Of a DNA stretch of 23,604 bases, positions 1 through 9,358 are shown one piece after another. The stretch lies in assembly GCF_000485595.1 (NCBI RefSeq), contig NW_014577663.1:28682-52285 (forward strand). The letters are read 5' to 3'. The DNA is from Priapulus caudatus (lineage: Eukaryota; Priapulida; Priapulimorpha; Priapulimorphida; Priapulidae). The position numbers and the translations under genes were made by a program. The notes beneath the pieces were generated by a model. That model saw only the letters and a program-made list of their open reading frames with translations. It was not told where the DNA came from and did not search any database. The stretch's first letter is position 1; each line of letters opens with the position of its first letter.

Positions 1-195
1 GAGCGAAGTTATGGTTAGGAATTACTTAGAGTTAGGGTTAGTGAGTGGGCGTAGGCGACTCCCTAGACTCGTTAGTGGAGTAGGCGAGGTACGGTCCGGC
101 ATATTAGATAGTAGTATTTAGTACCAGGGTACGTTCCGGTATACCGGACCGTACCCAGGGTACGTTCCGGCAGTACCCTGGGGGACATAGACTCT
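1..195. mobile_element. Palindromic MITE, copy A1 (partial, cut by window start)
   Basis: This is the right half of a short inverted-repeat element present three times in the window. The end at about 127-195 matches, in inverted form, the arm at 304-370, and the interior at 47-112 matches the reverse complement of 1779-1840 and of 6769-6831. TTAGGG-like motifs near 33-46 match the interior of the other copies. The left terminus lies before the window. No coding capacity is seen, so it must be non-autonomous. The superfamily is not clear. Confidence 0.75.
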
Positions 196-443
196 ATCAG
201 CAGTAGTACTAGTACTTCTTCTACTTCTACGCTATATTGGCCACCATCAACATACTGATGATTATGCCAACGTACTAGTAGTAGTAGTAGTACTAGTGCT
301 GAGAGGGTCTATGTCCCCCAGGGTACTGCCGGAACGTACCCTGGGTACGGTCCGGTATACCGGAACGTACGTTGAGGCGTGTTCAGGAGAGCGAATGCCT
401 TCTGAACGACACTGCGCTCGCAAGCTCCAGAGGCTCACACGCA

Positions 444-842
444 CTTGGAACGTCTCAATAAAAAAATTAATGGTAAATAAACACAAAATGTACCAAAGTT
501 TTAATGTTTCTCTACTCTATTTCGCCTATAATCACCTGTAAATGTCGGTCAAATGTTCATCTGCAACACACAAGTACACCGCACGCTCGCCATGTGCACA
601 AACAACATGAATAAGAGAGCAGGTAGGAAAGCGTGATTGCGAAATTCGCTCGACGCTCGCTTTATTTCACACAATCACAGAACGAAAACACATCCAACAG
701 CTCCCATCTTGGTATCTATGTGTACACAAATGTTCACTTGTTCGAATTATAACTCTGGCCTTTTTTCTTACCTACTCCCGCCAGAGATATCTCGTGAAAT
801 CCTGCAGGAAATGTTCTCTCCGTGAAAATGTAAAGAGGACGT
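444..842 (+). repeat. Left arm of long inverted repeat
   Basis: About 400 bp is the reverse complement of 1015-1410 with only scattered mismatches; compare CTTGGAACGTCTCAATAA at its start with the complement at 1410. The two arms could form one very long hairpin with a loop of about 170 bases. Confidence 0.85.
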
Positions 843-1014
843 ATCATCCGAAACCTAACGGCGCGACTTTCGATCGATCACTGTAGTGTGTGCGAGACGT
901 CGTTCCTGCGCGCATTGTGCTTGGCTTGGCGAGCCTCGAAATGGAGCTCGGAGGCCGGCAGCAGCTCATCCCGGCATGCAATGCGCTCCATTACTCGTGT
1001 ATAAACAGACATCT

Positions 1015-1410
1015 CGTCCTCTTTACATTTTCACGGAGAGAACATTTCCTGCAGGATTTCACAAGATATCTCTGGCGGGAGTAGGTAAGAACAAAGGCCA
1101 GAGTTATAATTCGAACAAGTAAACATTTGTGTACACATAGATACCAAGATGGGAGCTGTTGGATGTGTTTTCGTTCTGTGATCGTGTGAAATGAAGCGAG
1201 CGTCGAGCGAATTTCGCGATCACGCTTTCCTACCTGCTCTCTTATTCATGTTGTTTGTGCACATGGCGGGCGTGCGGTGTACTTGTGTGTTGCAGATGAG
1301 CATTTGACTGGCATTTACAGGTGATTATAGGCGAAATAGAGTAGAGAAACATTAAGACTAGTACATTTCGTGTTTATTTAACACTATTTTTTTTATTGAG
1401 ACGTTCCAAG
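1015..1410 (-). repeat. Right arm of long inverted repeat
   Basis: This is the partner of 444-842. Its outer part (about 1290-1410, containing GTGTTGCAGATGAGCATTTG) is also related to two tandem copies at 4629-5002, so the arm exists outside the foldback element as well. Confidence 0.85.
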
Positions 1411-1836
1411 TCCCTGTGCAGAGGCTGTTCGCGCAGCGCGCGAGTTGTTTTCAAGATGGTGACGGGCAATCTGGCAAATGCGAATCTACCATTTCTGACT
1501 TCAATTTGCAATCTATTTCAACTTCATTTCATTTTTCATTCATTCATTTACTTCTAAATTCAATTCGTATCAATTTCGTCTGCTAATTCGTTTAACAGTA
1601 CTTGTTCGAAGACATTAAAATCTCGCGATTAAAATCTGCTGAGTGACCCTCCATGGGGGCCGCCATCTTGGATAAAGCCAGCGCACAGCGAGTGCTCGTG
1701 TGTCGTTCACGAGGCGCTGCGTTCGTGCAGCGAGCGTTCGCATCATCGAGCGTTCGCTCTGTTGAACACGCCTCTGGTACTATCTAATATGCCGGACTGT
1801 ACCTCGCCTACTCCACTAACAAGTCTAGGGAGTCGC

Positions 1837-2768
1837 TAGCTCTAGTACTATAGCCTGCGAGCCCTTGCCGGTTCAAGGATAGAGATGATGTCCAGATTGA
1901 GACCTATGTCATTTTCGTAAATGGGGGGGGTAGGCCTTTTAAAATCGACAGGGGTGTTCTTGAAGGTGTTGTTTGTTCATTTCCACCGAGAAACATTATG
2001 TCACTTTACAGGAAGTATGGAAAAAACAGCGTTTAAGCGACACTACTCGCCCGTTTCCGACTGTTTCTCACCATTGCTACGCGCGATAATTTCCCGTGAT
2101 GTTCCTGTGCTACGGCCCTCAAATGTATCTGCGTATTTGCGCGCGCACTGATACTACTTGCCTGCCGGTCATCTTTCATCTTTCATGACAAAACTAATAT
2201 TACAATCTTTTTTGATCGCTTAATTTGTTACTTGACAAGAACAATGTTTTTGTCCACAACCAACCCATCCCGCCCACCCCTCCACGTGCGGAAATACATA
2301 GTTCCCGCTGACTGGCGCTGCTGCAGCGCTGCCAGAAATGGCCGTTTGAAGTTCGCAAATCGAATGTTCGTTCACAAGAAAAACCGCAAGTATACCATTG
2401 CAACGATAGTTAGAGGTTAAATTTTAGTAGCTGTAAATGTATTAGGTTTTCAATAGAGTAATAGTTACCGCTGTACGGTGGCGCCGCCACCCGGTTCTAC
2501 CAGAGAAATATAAGATGGATGATTATACGACAAGCTATTGAATATTAGTCCTTTACTAAGGCCGTGAGCCGGGCATAGAACCGAGGTGCGAGGACATAAC
2601 AGTAGCGGTTGTAACTTAAGACATATTTACTTCGGACAAGAGGCATTAATTGCCTACCACAGACGTTTTATAGCCGAGAATTAACGCGACTAAGTTGGTC
2701 CCGAGCACTCGTAATGGCTGATGCTATAGCCCAGCGGCAACTGTACGTGGGCTATAGTACTAGAGCTA
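1837..2768. mobile_element. TIR element (about 930 bp) inserted in the centre of MITE A2
   Basis: A perfect 19-bp terminal inverted repeat, TAGCTCTAGTACTATAGCC, is at 1837-1855 and in complement at 2750-2768. The flanks on each side are the interior of the palindromic MITE, broken just after GGGAGTCGC. The interior has no recognisable transposase. A second partial inverted match (GGGCTATAG and complement) lies next to the right end at 2723-2757. The superfamily is undetermined. Confidence 0.65.
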
Positions 2769-2921
2769 TGAAGTTGCCTACACCTACTCCCTAACCCTAA
2801 CCCTAACCATATCAGATAGTTACCAGGGTACGTTCCGGTATACCAGACCGTACCCAGGGTACGTTCCGGCAGTACCCGGGGGGACATAGACCCTATGACC
2901 AGTACTAGTAGTAGTAGTATA

Positions 2922-3190
2922 AATAGAAATGGGCAACTGCTATTGGATTTCACAGAGACCTCTGGGGTAAAAATATTAAACGAGGATGAAAGATGTAAGG
3001 GCAAATATACCTGGAGTCGAAACAACCTCAAATCTGTGGTAGACTATGCACTTGTGAATAGAAAGTTGGAACCATAATTATATAAAAAAATAAAAAGATA
3101 GACATTTATGACGAAGGGCAAGTAGACATAACTACAGACCATTTCCCTCTAGTAATCACCCTGGTACTAAAGGTATTTAAGAACGATAGC
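2922..3190 (+). pseudogene. LINE endonuclease domain, C-terminal part
   Basis: The translation contains GQLLLDFTETSGVKILN followed by GKYTWSR and VVDYALVN. These are typical of the last third of the apurinic-type endonuclease of LINEs, where the YTW and VDY motifs precede the catalytic (S/T)DH. After a frameshift near 3075 the text continues to TTDHFPLVI at about 3132-3160, which supplies the DH motif. The N-terminal two thirds of the domain are absent because the element begins at the MITE boundary. Non-functional. Confidence 0.8.
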
Positions 3191-3420
3191 ATCAGAGATT
3201 TCACTATAGTATAAAGAAATCATGGAAAACCAGAGATGCCGATTGGGGAGCCTTCCAAAGGGAATGTGAAAGGAACCTAAATAAAGTAATGACAAAATGC
3301 TCGCCCTATGAGGATGCTGCAACATTGGAGAGGTCTATAGTGAAGGGCGCTGAAGGCCCTCACAGAGGCGAGAACAAAAGCTATGGACAAAAGCAGGGGT
3401 GAGGAAGGATAGACCTTGGT

Positions 3421-4626
3421 TTGACCAAAGCTGTAGAAGCGCGAGACAAGAGAGACAGGAGGCCAACAGAAAGGTACAGAAAAATACGAAAACTAGAATT
3501 CGAAGGGGAACAAGTAAACGAAGAGGAATTAAGACTAACTAGGCAAGTGTATGAGGAGTCCAAAGATAAAGCAAAATACATAATTGAGAAAAAACGAGCG
3601 AAGTTTGAAGAAAACCAGATAGAGTCGATCAGAAGTGCAGGGACGGCGAGTGCGAAACTCTTTTGGAACATGGTCAGGAATGGAGGAGACAAACTCAGCT
3701 ATGAAAAAAAAAAAAACGATAGTGGAAATGACAAAACATTGGAAAGAGGCAAATGAAGATAAAGGAGCGTGCCTGGCTGACAAAAATTTACAAAACAGGG
3801 AAGTATACTTCCAAATGGATAAAGCGGCAGACTTAACAAATAGCGTAACCATAGAAGGCGTTATAGGTAGGATAAAGGTGGCAAAGCCGGAAAAGGCATG
3901 TGGGTGGGATGATATCCCAAATAAATTCATAAAGCATGGTGGGAAAACATTAGTGGAAAGCTTAAATATTCAACAAGATTTTAGAGAGCGAAGTATTCCC
4001 GGAAAGCTGGAAAAATAGCAGAGTCACGCTAGTCTTCAAAGGAAAAAACCTGGATAGAAAACTTAAAAAACTACAGACCAATAGCACTAACTAGTAATGT
4101 GGGTAAAATATTCTCAGGAATCCTTAGGACTCGCCTAAAAAACTTGCTGGAAGACTCCGGATTTCTAGGGGAACTCCAAAATGGCTTTAGAAGGGACAGA
4201 TGCGCAAGCTAGTGACAACATTTATATTTTGATCCAAAGCATACAGAGGGCAAAATACAGGAAATCAACCCTATATGTGGCTTTCCTAGACTTTAAAAAG
4301 CATACGACTGGATAGATAGAAGGAAACTACTACTTTTGCTCTTTGCCATAGATATAAGAGAGCTATCTCATAGATTAGAAAGGAAAAATGAAGAACTAGG
4401 TGTAGGGAGGGAAAGAACCACAGGGATGCTGTATGCTGATGATGTGGTCTTGATAGCAGACAATAAAAGGGAACTGCAGGAATTACTAGATGTGACGGCA
4501 GGCTTTGCAGAAGACTGCAAAATGATATACGGCGAAGACAAGTCTCAAGTCATGATTTTTAATAATAATAAGGCGGAATATGAGGATGCAAATTTCAGAC
4601 TAGGGAGGCTAAGTCTAGAATATATT
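3421..4626 (+). pseudogene. LINE linker and reverse transcriptase, internally deleted
   Basis: A lysine- and glutamate-rich linker (about 3421-3740) contains the LTRQVYEESK type of text seen before LINE reverse transcriptases. Fingers and palm follow: ACGWDDIPNKFIK at about 3896-3935, NYRPIALTSNVGKIF near 4068-4110, NGFRRDR near 4180-4200, and motif A, readable as FLDFKKAYD with one base missing, near 4286. The catalytic YADDVVLIADN is at about 4432-4464, only about 140 bp later, so the roughly 100 residues that normally separate these motifs are largely missing. Frameshifts break the frame several times. This copy cannot encode an active enzyme. Confidence 0.85.
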
Positions 4627-4628
4627 AT

Positions 4629-5002
4629 GTGTCAGTGTGCAGCAGCTAGCGTGCGGCAGCCAGCGTGTGTTGCAGATGAGCATTTGGACGGCATTTACAG
4701 GAAATTGTCGGCAATAATAGGTGAAAGAGAGTAGTGAAACATTAAGACTTTGGTAGTAAATAGATTTCGTATTTATTTAGCATTATCTTTTATTGAAACG
4801 CTCCAAGTGCCTGTGGTGTCAGTGTGCAGCAGCTAGCATGCGGCAGCCAGTGTGTGTTGCAGATGAGCATTTGGACGGTATTTACAGGAAATTGTCGGTA
4901 ATAATAGGTGAAAGAGAGTAGAGAATCATTAAGACTTTGGTAGAAAATAGATTTCGTATTTATTTAGCATTATATTTTATTGAAACGCTCCAAGTGCCTG
5001 TG
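4629..5002 (+). repeat. Two tandem 187-bp units related to the foldback arm
   Basis: Two near-identical units start at 4629 and 4816 with GTGTCAGTGTGCAGCAGCTAG, differing at only a handful of positions. Each contains GTGTTGCAGATGAGCATTTG and ends near GCTCCAAGTGCCTGTG, matching the outer part of the foldback arm at about 1290-1415. They lie between the LINE remnant and the first visible WDR45 exon. Confidence 0.85.
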
Positions 5003-5163
5003 ATGACACTGATGTTATACGCAGCATGCCGTATGGTACAGTATAAATAAAATAATTCAATGGGAACAATTCAGTGTTCATGTTATGCTTAATTACTTGT
5101 GTTGTAATTTAATCACATTTATGCAACTAATTGGCTGGTATCATTCGTTTCCCCTTTACATAG

Positions 5164-5238
5164 GTTGCTTTACATGTGCTATGGAGACTGGTATGAGAAT
5201 TTTTAATGTGGAACCACTGGTTGAGAAAAAGAGGCTAG
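5164..5238 (+). CDS. WDR45: WDR45 (WIPI4) exon, near N-terminus
   Basis: This 75-bp exon lies between an acceptor ending TACATAG and a donor GTAAGT, and enters and leaves in phase 1. It encodes CFTCAMETGMRIFNVEPLVE, close to the CCAMETGVRIYNVEPL stretch in blade 1 of vertebrate WIPI4. WIPI4 is a PROPPIN: a seven-bladed beta-propeller that binds phosphatidylinositol 3-phosphate on nascent autophagosomes and works with ATG2 in lipid transfer. The preceding exon must end with one base of a serine codon and carry the start (about 20 residues). I could not find it between 1 and 5163, so it probably lies upstream of the window. Confidence 0.92.
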
Positions 5239-5302
5239 GTAAGTATATATATGCCATGCACAAATGTAGGATGTGTTTTTAGACATTGGTAATGTCACAG
5301 TA

Positions 5303-5462
5303 CAGTCAAACCTCGGTTATCCGAACATCAATTATCCGAACAAGATCTCAAGGTCGCGTGAATAGATCAGTTAAATCAGCGATCAGGTCAGTTATCCGAA
5401 CAATCAGTTATCCGAACAAAATACTCCCCGCCCGTCTCGTTCGGATAATCGAGGTTTAACTG
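5303..5462. mobile_element. Pogo/Tigger-like MITE
   Basis: The 160-bp element has terminal inverted repeats CAGTCAAACCTCGGTTATCC and complement, and is flanked by TA at 5301-5302 and 5463-5464. These are the ends and target duplication expected of Tc1/mariner-superfamily pogo-like elements. It has no coding capacity. It lies in a WDR45 intron. Confidence 0.88.
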
Positions 5463-5550
5463 TATACAAGTAGTACTACTAGTAGTAGTAACAGCACATA
5501 TTGTCAGAAATATTTACAATAGGCCTATAATCTAATATATATTTGAGTTC

Positions 5551-5583
5551 GTATGTATCTATGTATGTATGTATGTATGTATC
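5551..5583. repeat. (GTAT)n microsatellite
   Basis: About eight GTAT units with one interruption, immediately inside the Helitron 5' end. Such tracts are common in Helitron 5' regions. Confidence 0.9.
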
Positions 5584-6020
5584 TTCCCTATAGGCGGCCA
5601 AACCGCCCAAGCGATCTGGATGCAATTTTCACAGGGCCATCTCTTATACCCGGGGAGTGTTCCTAGATGAAAAAAACCTGTCAAACCGTCAAACTCACCG
5701 AAAAATCCGTGAAAACCCGTCAATTTGTCAAACTTCACACAATGTCAGCACTGACTGTACAGTGCTGCCACACAGAGAAAAATCGATTCCCTCACCTCAT
5801 CCGGCTGCTGGTATTGTGAAACCGAAACCAATACTAAAACACACCACAACCAGCACCAGTTTCACCAGTTCAGAGGTACTACTCACTCAGCTCAGAGTTT
5901 CAGTTCAGATGCGATCTCAGAATGCATTGTACCATTCGAAAGCTATGCAGTTTCTGATGCAGTAGGAAAATTTCTTTATTTCGATGTGCATGGTTGCGTG
6001 TCTCTATCTATACTATGAGC

Positions 6021-6052
6021 AGCTAATAATGACAAATTTGTCATTATTAGCT
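6021..6052. repeat. Perfect 32-bp palindrome inside the Helitron
   Basis: AGCTAATAATGACAAA is followed directly by its exact complement, giving a 16-bp stem with no loop. It is far from the 3' terminal hairpin, so it is not the Helitron end signal. Function unknown. Confidence 0.9.
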
Positions 6053-6718
6053 CCTGATACTATATTCCTTTTATTCATGCTACGATCTCACAATGGATAG
6101 CTGTACGTGGGGAGCTCAAGAGTTGGAGACGCCAGGAATCTCTACATATTTGCACCAGAGAATAAGACGAAAAACATTCTTTATCAAGAAGCTTTCAAAT
6201 GAAAAGTCCAACCCATTCCTACATGCTCTTATAATAACTTTTTGTCATTTACACCATATTACTATTATGTCCCAGGGGTTCTAAGTTCGGTTGTGCTGTC
6301 ATATAAATGTCATACGTAACAGTTCTTTCGTTTTTCCCATGCTTATTATCTTATTACACTCATTTCTAAATATTAATATTGTCTGCAATGTTATTGTCGA
6401 TTTTTACCCAATGTTCCTATGCTGTCCCATTATTATAGTACTATGAATTAGTAGCACGATTTTACCCAGCGCAGCGGGTACCCGCAGCTAGTATTAATAT
6501 AAAATGTCTTCATGTTGTCTATATGCACCCCTAAATCTTATAATTGCAGTAATTTTGTCACTGTCATTGACAAGAAACAAACTACATACTTATGACTATC
6601 ATAAGGCTGGAATGTCATAGCTTTTGTGCAACTCTTTTTTTGAAATTTAGTTATAATGCTGTAACTATTCTGGCAATGGCCCCAGATGCGTATGCGACCC
6701 TGCGTACTAAGGCTGAAA

Positions 6719-6956
6719 GGGTCTATGTCCCCCAAGGTACTGCCGGAACGTAACCTGCCCTGGTACTATCTAATATGCCGGACCGTACCTCGCCTACTCC
6801 ACTAACGAGTTTAGGGAGTCGCCTATGCCTACTGCCTAACCCTAACCCTAACCCAAACCCTAACCCTAACCATATCAAATAGTGACCAGGGTACGTTCCT
6901 GTATACCGGACCGTACCCAGGGTATGTTCCGGCAGTACCCTGGGGGACATAGACCC
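6719..6956. mobile_element. Palindromic MITE, copy C (uninterrupted)
   Basis: The left arm starts with GGGTCTATGTCCCCC at 6719 and the right arm ends with the complement at 6956. The left arm is shorter and degenerate near 6750. The interior holds TACTATCTAATATGCCGGAC, then a run of CCCTAA units (6835-6870). Its flanks contain GTACTAAG on both sides, but at unequal distance, so I do not call it a target duplication. This copy serves as the empty-site reference for the split copy A2. It lies in a WDR45 intron. Confidence 0.85.
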
Positions 6957-7085
6957 TATGAGCCGTACTAAGAGTAAGATCGAGTATGGGAGTAGGACAG
7001 CTTCTTAATGTAGACTTGACCGTCATACGATAGACAATATTAGTCTTTCATTACCATGTACTCAGTTTGGTTTAACATATTACAG

Positions 7086-7190
7086 CTGTTGAGACGGTTG
7101 GCAGTTTAGGCACTGTTGAAATGCTCCATAGAACAAACCTAATTGCAATAGTGGGAGGTGGAGCCTTGCCGAAATATGCAGAGAACACAG
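7086..7190 (+). CDS. WDR45: WDR45 (WIPI4) exon
   Basis: This 105-bp exon follows an acceptor TATTACAG and ends before GTAATA. Phase 1 at both ends fits the exon at 5164-5238; the split codon is G plus CT, alanine. It encodes [20 protein letters not shown], matching [22 protein letters not shown] of vertebrate WIPI4 almost residue for residue. This HR-containing form separates WIPI4 from WIPI3, which has a different text here. The residues form the end of propeller blade 1 and the start of blade 2. Confidence 0.95.
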
Positions 7191-7566
7191 GTAATAATGT
7201 GCATATATATGTTACAAGTGTAAAACCTATTTCATATATAAGTATATTTTGTGTATGTCGTGTGTATATCGTATATATTGTGTATATTATATGCATAAAC
7301 TGTGTGGTAGTTCTCGTTATTTATGTATTTTATGATTAATGTTAAAAAAAATTTAAATTAGTGATATTATCCAACATCGCATGCGATGACTTAATTGTTA
7401 TAGATAGTATTGTTATAATTAGATTTGTTTACAACTGTTTACAACTAACAATTAGCCTGGTTTATTGCATTTATCATTCCTTTTTTTGAAACTTATACAT
7501 GTAGAGGTAATGCTGCCAGTATAAATTCCTAGAAAATAATTTGTAATCTATTGTTTCTATGTTCAG

Positions 7567-7749
7567 TCCTTATTTGGGATGACCTTGAGAAGAGGTTTGT
7601 CCTCGAGTTGACCTTCACGCTACCGGTGGTTGGCGTGAGACTAAGGCGAGATCGAATCGTGGTGGTGCTTAGGAATCAGATCCACGTTTTCTCCTTCCCC
7701 AATGTGCCCCAGCGAATGTTGACTCTGGACACACGAGACAACCCGCGAG
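7567..7749 (+). CDS. WDR45: WDR45 (WIPI4) exon
   Basis: The acceptor is CTATGTTCAG and the donor GTTAGT, a slightly unusual but acceptable site forced by the in-frame TAG three bases later. It is phase 1 in and out. It encodes [17 protein letters not shown], then [11 protein letters not shown] and [10 protein letters not shown], the propeller strands around blades 2-3 of WIPI4. The TRDNP stretch is conserved with human WDR45. The upstream intron is short (376 bp) and free of recognised transposons. Confidence 0.95.
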
Positions 7750-7890
7750 GTTAGTGAGCACTACAAGTTTCATGTCACTTTTAGCACTTATACAATCTCA
7801 GTGTAAAGATCAGGGAAAATCGAAGGAAGGATCGAAATTCAATAAGATTGTATAGTATTAGTAAGAAATTGTCATTCATGTTGCATCTAG

Positions 7891-8093
7891 GATTATGTGA
7901 AGTATGCCCCAGCTCAGAGAAACCACTGATGGTATTTCCGGCCCACAAGTCTGGCAGTCTACAACTAGTTGACTTAAACCTACTGGAACCAGATATTTCC
8001 ACCTCACCTGTTACGATAAAAGCCCACCAGGGGGAGTTGGCATGCATTGCCATAAACCAACAAGGTAGCATGGTGGCAACAGCATCGCGAAAG
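7891..8093 (+). CDS. WDR45: WDR45 (WIPI4) exon
   Basis: The exon is 203 bp, from acceptor GCATCTAG to donor GTAAAT, entering in phase 1 and leaving in phase 0. It encodes LCEVCPSSEKPLMVFPAHKS followed by GSLQLVDL, IKAHQGELACIAINQQG and VATASRK. This is blades 3-5 of the PROPPIN propeller, including the AHQ and ATAS strands that precede the phosphoinositide-binding loop. All lengths agree with the vertebrate protein without insertion or deletion beyond one or two residues. Confidence 0.95.
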
Positions 8094-8376
8094 GTAAATC
8101 ACTGCAGCGAATATAATATATTAAGAGAGAAACTATATCATGAAACATCCTGTTTATTCGTGCCAGGTGAGTAATGGTATGCTGGTGTATTTTATTAAAT
8201 GTAAAATAATCTGGAGTATCAGGGTAATTGATGTCTCAACGAGGTGGCTCCGTTTCAGGGTAAGCTGTATAGCGCCCCGGTTGGTTGTTACAGTTTCGTG
8301 TCCCTGTTCCAGTGTTGAATTGACCAGATTAATTGTAATTTATGGTATGTTGTTTAACTGACTGCGGGCATTTCAG

Positions 8377-8462
8377 GGTACCTTAATCAGGGTGTTTGAC
8401 ACGACAAAGAGAGTACAACTAGCAGAACTGAGGAGAGGTGCAGATCCAGCCACACTCTACTG
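8377..8462 (+). CDS. WDR45: WDR45 (WIPI4) exon with the LRRG lipid-binding motif
   Basis: The 86-bp exon follows acceptor GCATTTCAG and precedes donor GTATGT, phase 0 to phase 2. It encodes [20 protein letters not shown] and then GADPATLY. The LRRG at 8428-8439 is the PROPPIN F/L-R-R-G motif, whose two arginines bind PtdIns3P at the two sites flanking blades 5 and 6. Both arginines are present, so lipid binding should be conserved. Confidence 0.95.
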
Positions 8463-8732
8463 GTATGTGTTTCTATTACTCACAACACTGTATTAACATA
8501 AAATTTGAACATGCAAAGTTACTCCAGTAATTACGTTTGTTTTCCAAACCTATTTTCGATAAAGAGAGTGATATAGTATAGAAAGTCGGTTTGTGTAATT
8601 ACAATTGTTTAAGAATGAACATATAGTGTGTAAATGTGTTATTATTATTGAGCACCTTTTGTAAGTATATAGTATACACTACGTCATCTGTAAGTGTAAG
8701 TAGACGTTATTCTCAAACATGATGTGTTTCAG

Positions 8733-8834
8733 CATCAACTTCAGTCACGACTCAGCGTATCTGTGCTCTTCTAGTGATAAAGGAACTGTTCACATTTTCG
8801 CTCTGAAAGACAGCAGTCTGAACCGACGCTCAAC
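8733..8834 (+). CDS. WDR45: WDR45 (WIPI4) exon
   Basis: The 102-bp exon lies between acceptor GTGTTTCAG and donor GTAAGG, entering in phase 2 (TG plus C gives cysteine) and leaving in phase 2. It encodes [20 protein letters not shown] then [13 protein letters not shown], matching the [20 protein letters not shown] region of human WIPI4. This is blade 6, with the [11 protein letters not shown] strand that is shared by all PROPPINs. Confidence 0.95.
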
Positions 8835-9236
8835 GTAAGGATCCCCATATTAATACCTCCAACAAAGTAGCAATAGCTATCATATAAACATATATTTCTC
8901 CACAGATCTATCCCACACTTTAAGCGCACAGAGTTGGTGATCAAGCTATAGTTGTGTATCCAAATATTCATCCGCCTTACATGCATGCAGATAGACATTA
9001 GCTATAATTGTATAAGTATGTGTCGCTCCACAAATTCATGTAGTATAAATTCACGCAGACACCTAAGCTATAAATTATACAAGTATGAGTTTAAAATAAG
9101 TACTTTCGTGTATACATCAGTTGCAGTTATGTACTTAGTTGAAGGTACATCCTGTTATTGTATTGAACGACATTGCATGCATGCATTCATGTATTGAATT
9201 ACATTGCATTAACTTCACCTCGTTTTTTGTTGGCAG

Positions 9237-9358
9237 GTTTCAGAAGATGGGATTTCTTGGTCAGTATGTCGAGTCTCAGTGGGGCCTGGCCAACTTCACA
9301 GTAGCAGCAGAATGTGCATGTGTGTGTGCATTTGGCCCCTCCACGAACTGTGTGTATG
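9237..9358 (+). CDS. WDR45: WDR45 (WIPI4) exon, last one visible
   Basis: The 122-bp exon follows acceptor TTGTTGGCAG and ends before GTGAGT, phase 2 to phase 1. It encodes [17 protein letters not shown], then CACVCAFG and NCVY, equal to the GQYVDSQWSLASFTV and CICAFG text of vertebrate WIPI4. About 35-40 residues should follow (the IC-DG strand, then an acidic C-terminus). The donor is good, but no matching exon is visible before the minisatellite at 9451 or further on. The missing end is discussed in the findings. Confidence 0.93.

Larger units (their letters stand above)
371..1773. mobile_element. Long foldback element inserted in MITE A2
   Basis: The outer ends are inverted copies of AGGCGTGTTCA (about 374-385 and 1762-1773). 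Inside are two long inverted arms, 444-842 and 1015-1410, around a spacer of about 170 bp. A further inner right segment (1411-1760) has no equally long partner on the left. No transposase is recognisable, and the short open frames here follow the inverted arms and look like chance. A clear target site duplication is not visible. Confidence 0.7.
304..2893. mobile_element. Palindromic MITE, copy A2, split by two nested insertions
   Basis: The left terminal arm is at 304-370, an interior piece is at 1774-1836, and the rest of the interior plus the right arm is at 2769-2893. Put in order, these match the uninterrupted copy at 6719-6956, which is about 238 bp long. The arms begin with GGGTCTATGTCCCCC and end with its complement. 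The gaps are filled by a foldback element (371-1773) and a 19-bp-TIR element (1837-2768). AGT-rich microsatellite lies just outside the arms at about 280-300 and 2898-2920, which suggests either a target preference or a part of the element. Confidence 0.75.
2920..4626 (+). mobile_element. Degenerate non-LTR (LINE) retrotransposon
   Basis: The remnant runs in order from the end of an endonuclease domain, through a charged linker, to a reverse transcriptase. It is broken by several frameshifts and stops (for example after 3077, around 3210-3420 and after 4015). It directly abuts the right arm of the palindromic MITE on its left and the tandem arm repeats on its right. A stretch between reverse transcriptase motifs A and C is missing near 4335. 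Both ends are truncated and no poly(A) tail is seen. I do not assign the clade. Confidence 0.85.
5531..6491 (+). mobile_element. Non-autonomous Helitron
   Basis: The 5' end TCTAATATATATTTGAG follows a host A. The 3' end is the 12-bp palindrome GCGGGTACCCGC (6475-6486 region), then AGCTAG and a host T. This fits the TC...hairpin...CTRR structure and A/T target of Helitrons, with no target duplication and no terminal inverted repeats. No Rep/helicase is encoded in its 961 bp. A GTAT microsatellite lies close to the 5' end, and a 32-bp palindrome is inside. It sits in the same WDR45 intron as the pogo-like MITE. Confidence 0.85.

Noticed and set aside
262-541. Open frames on both strands over 262-541
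   Set aside because: They follow the inverted arms of the palindromic MITE and the foldback element and carry no protein motif.
2789-2808. Chromosome end, suggested by CCCTAA repeats
   Set aside because: The runs are only a few units long, inside MITEs, and flanked by genes and transposons on both sides.
1-5163. First coding exon of WDR45
   Set aside because: I looked for text encoding a start followed by the conserved first beta-strand and ending one base into a serine codon, and saw none. A very short exon could have been missed.
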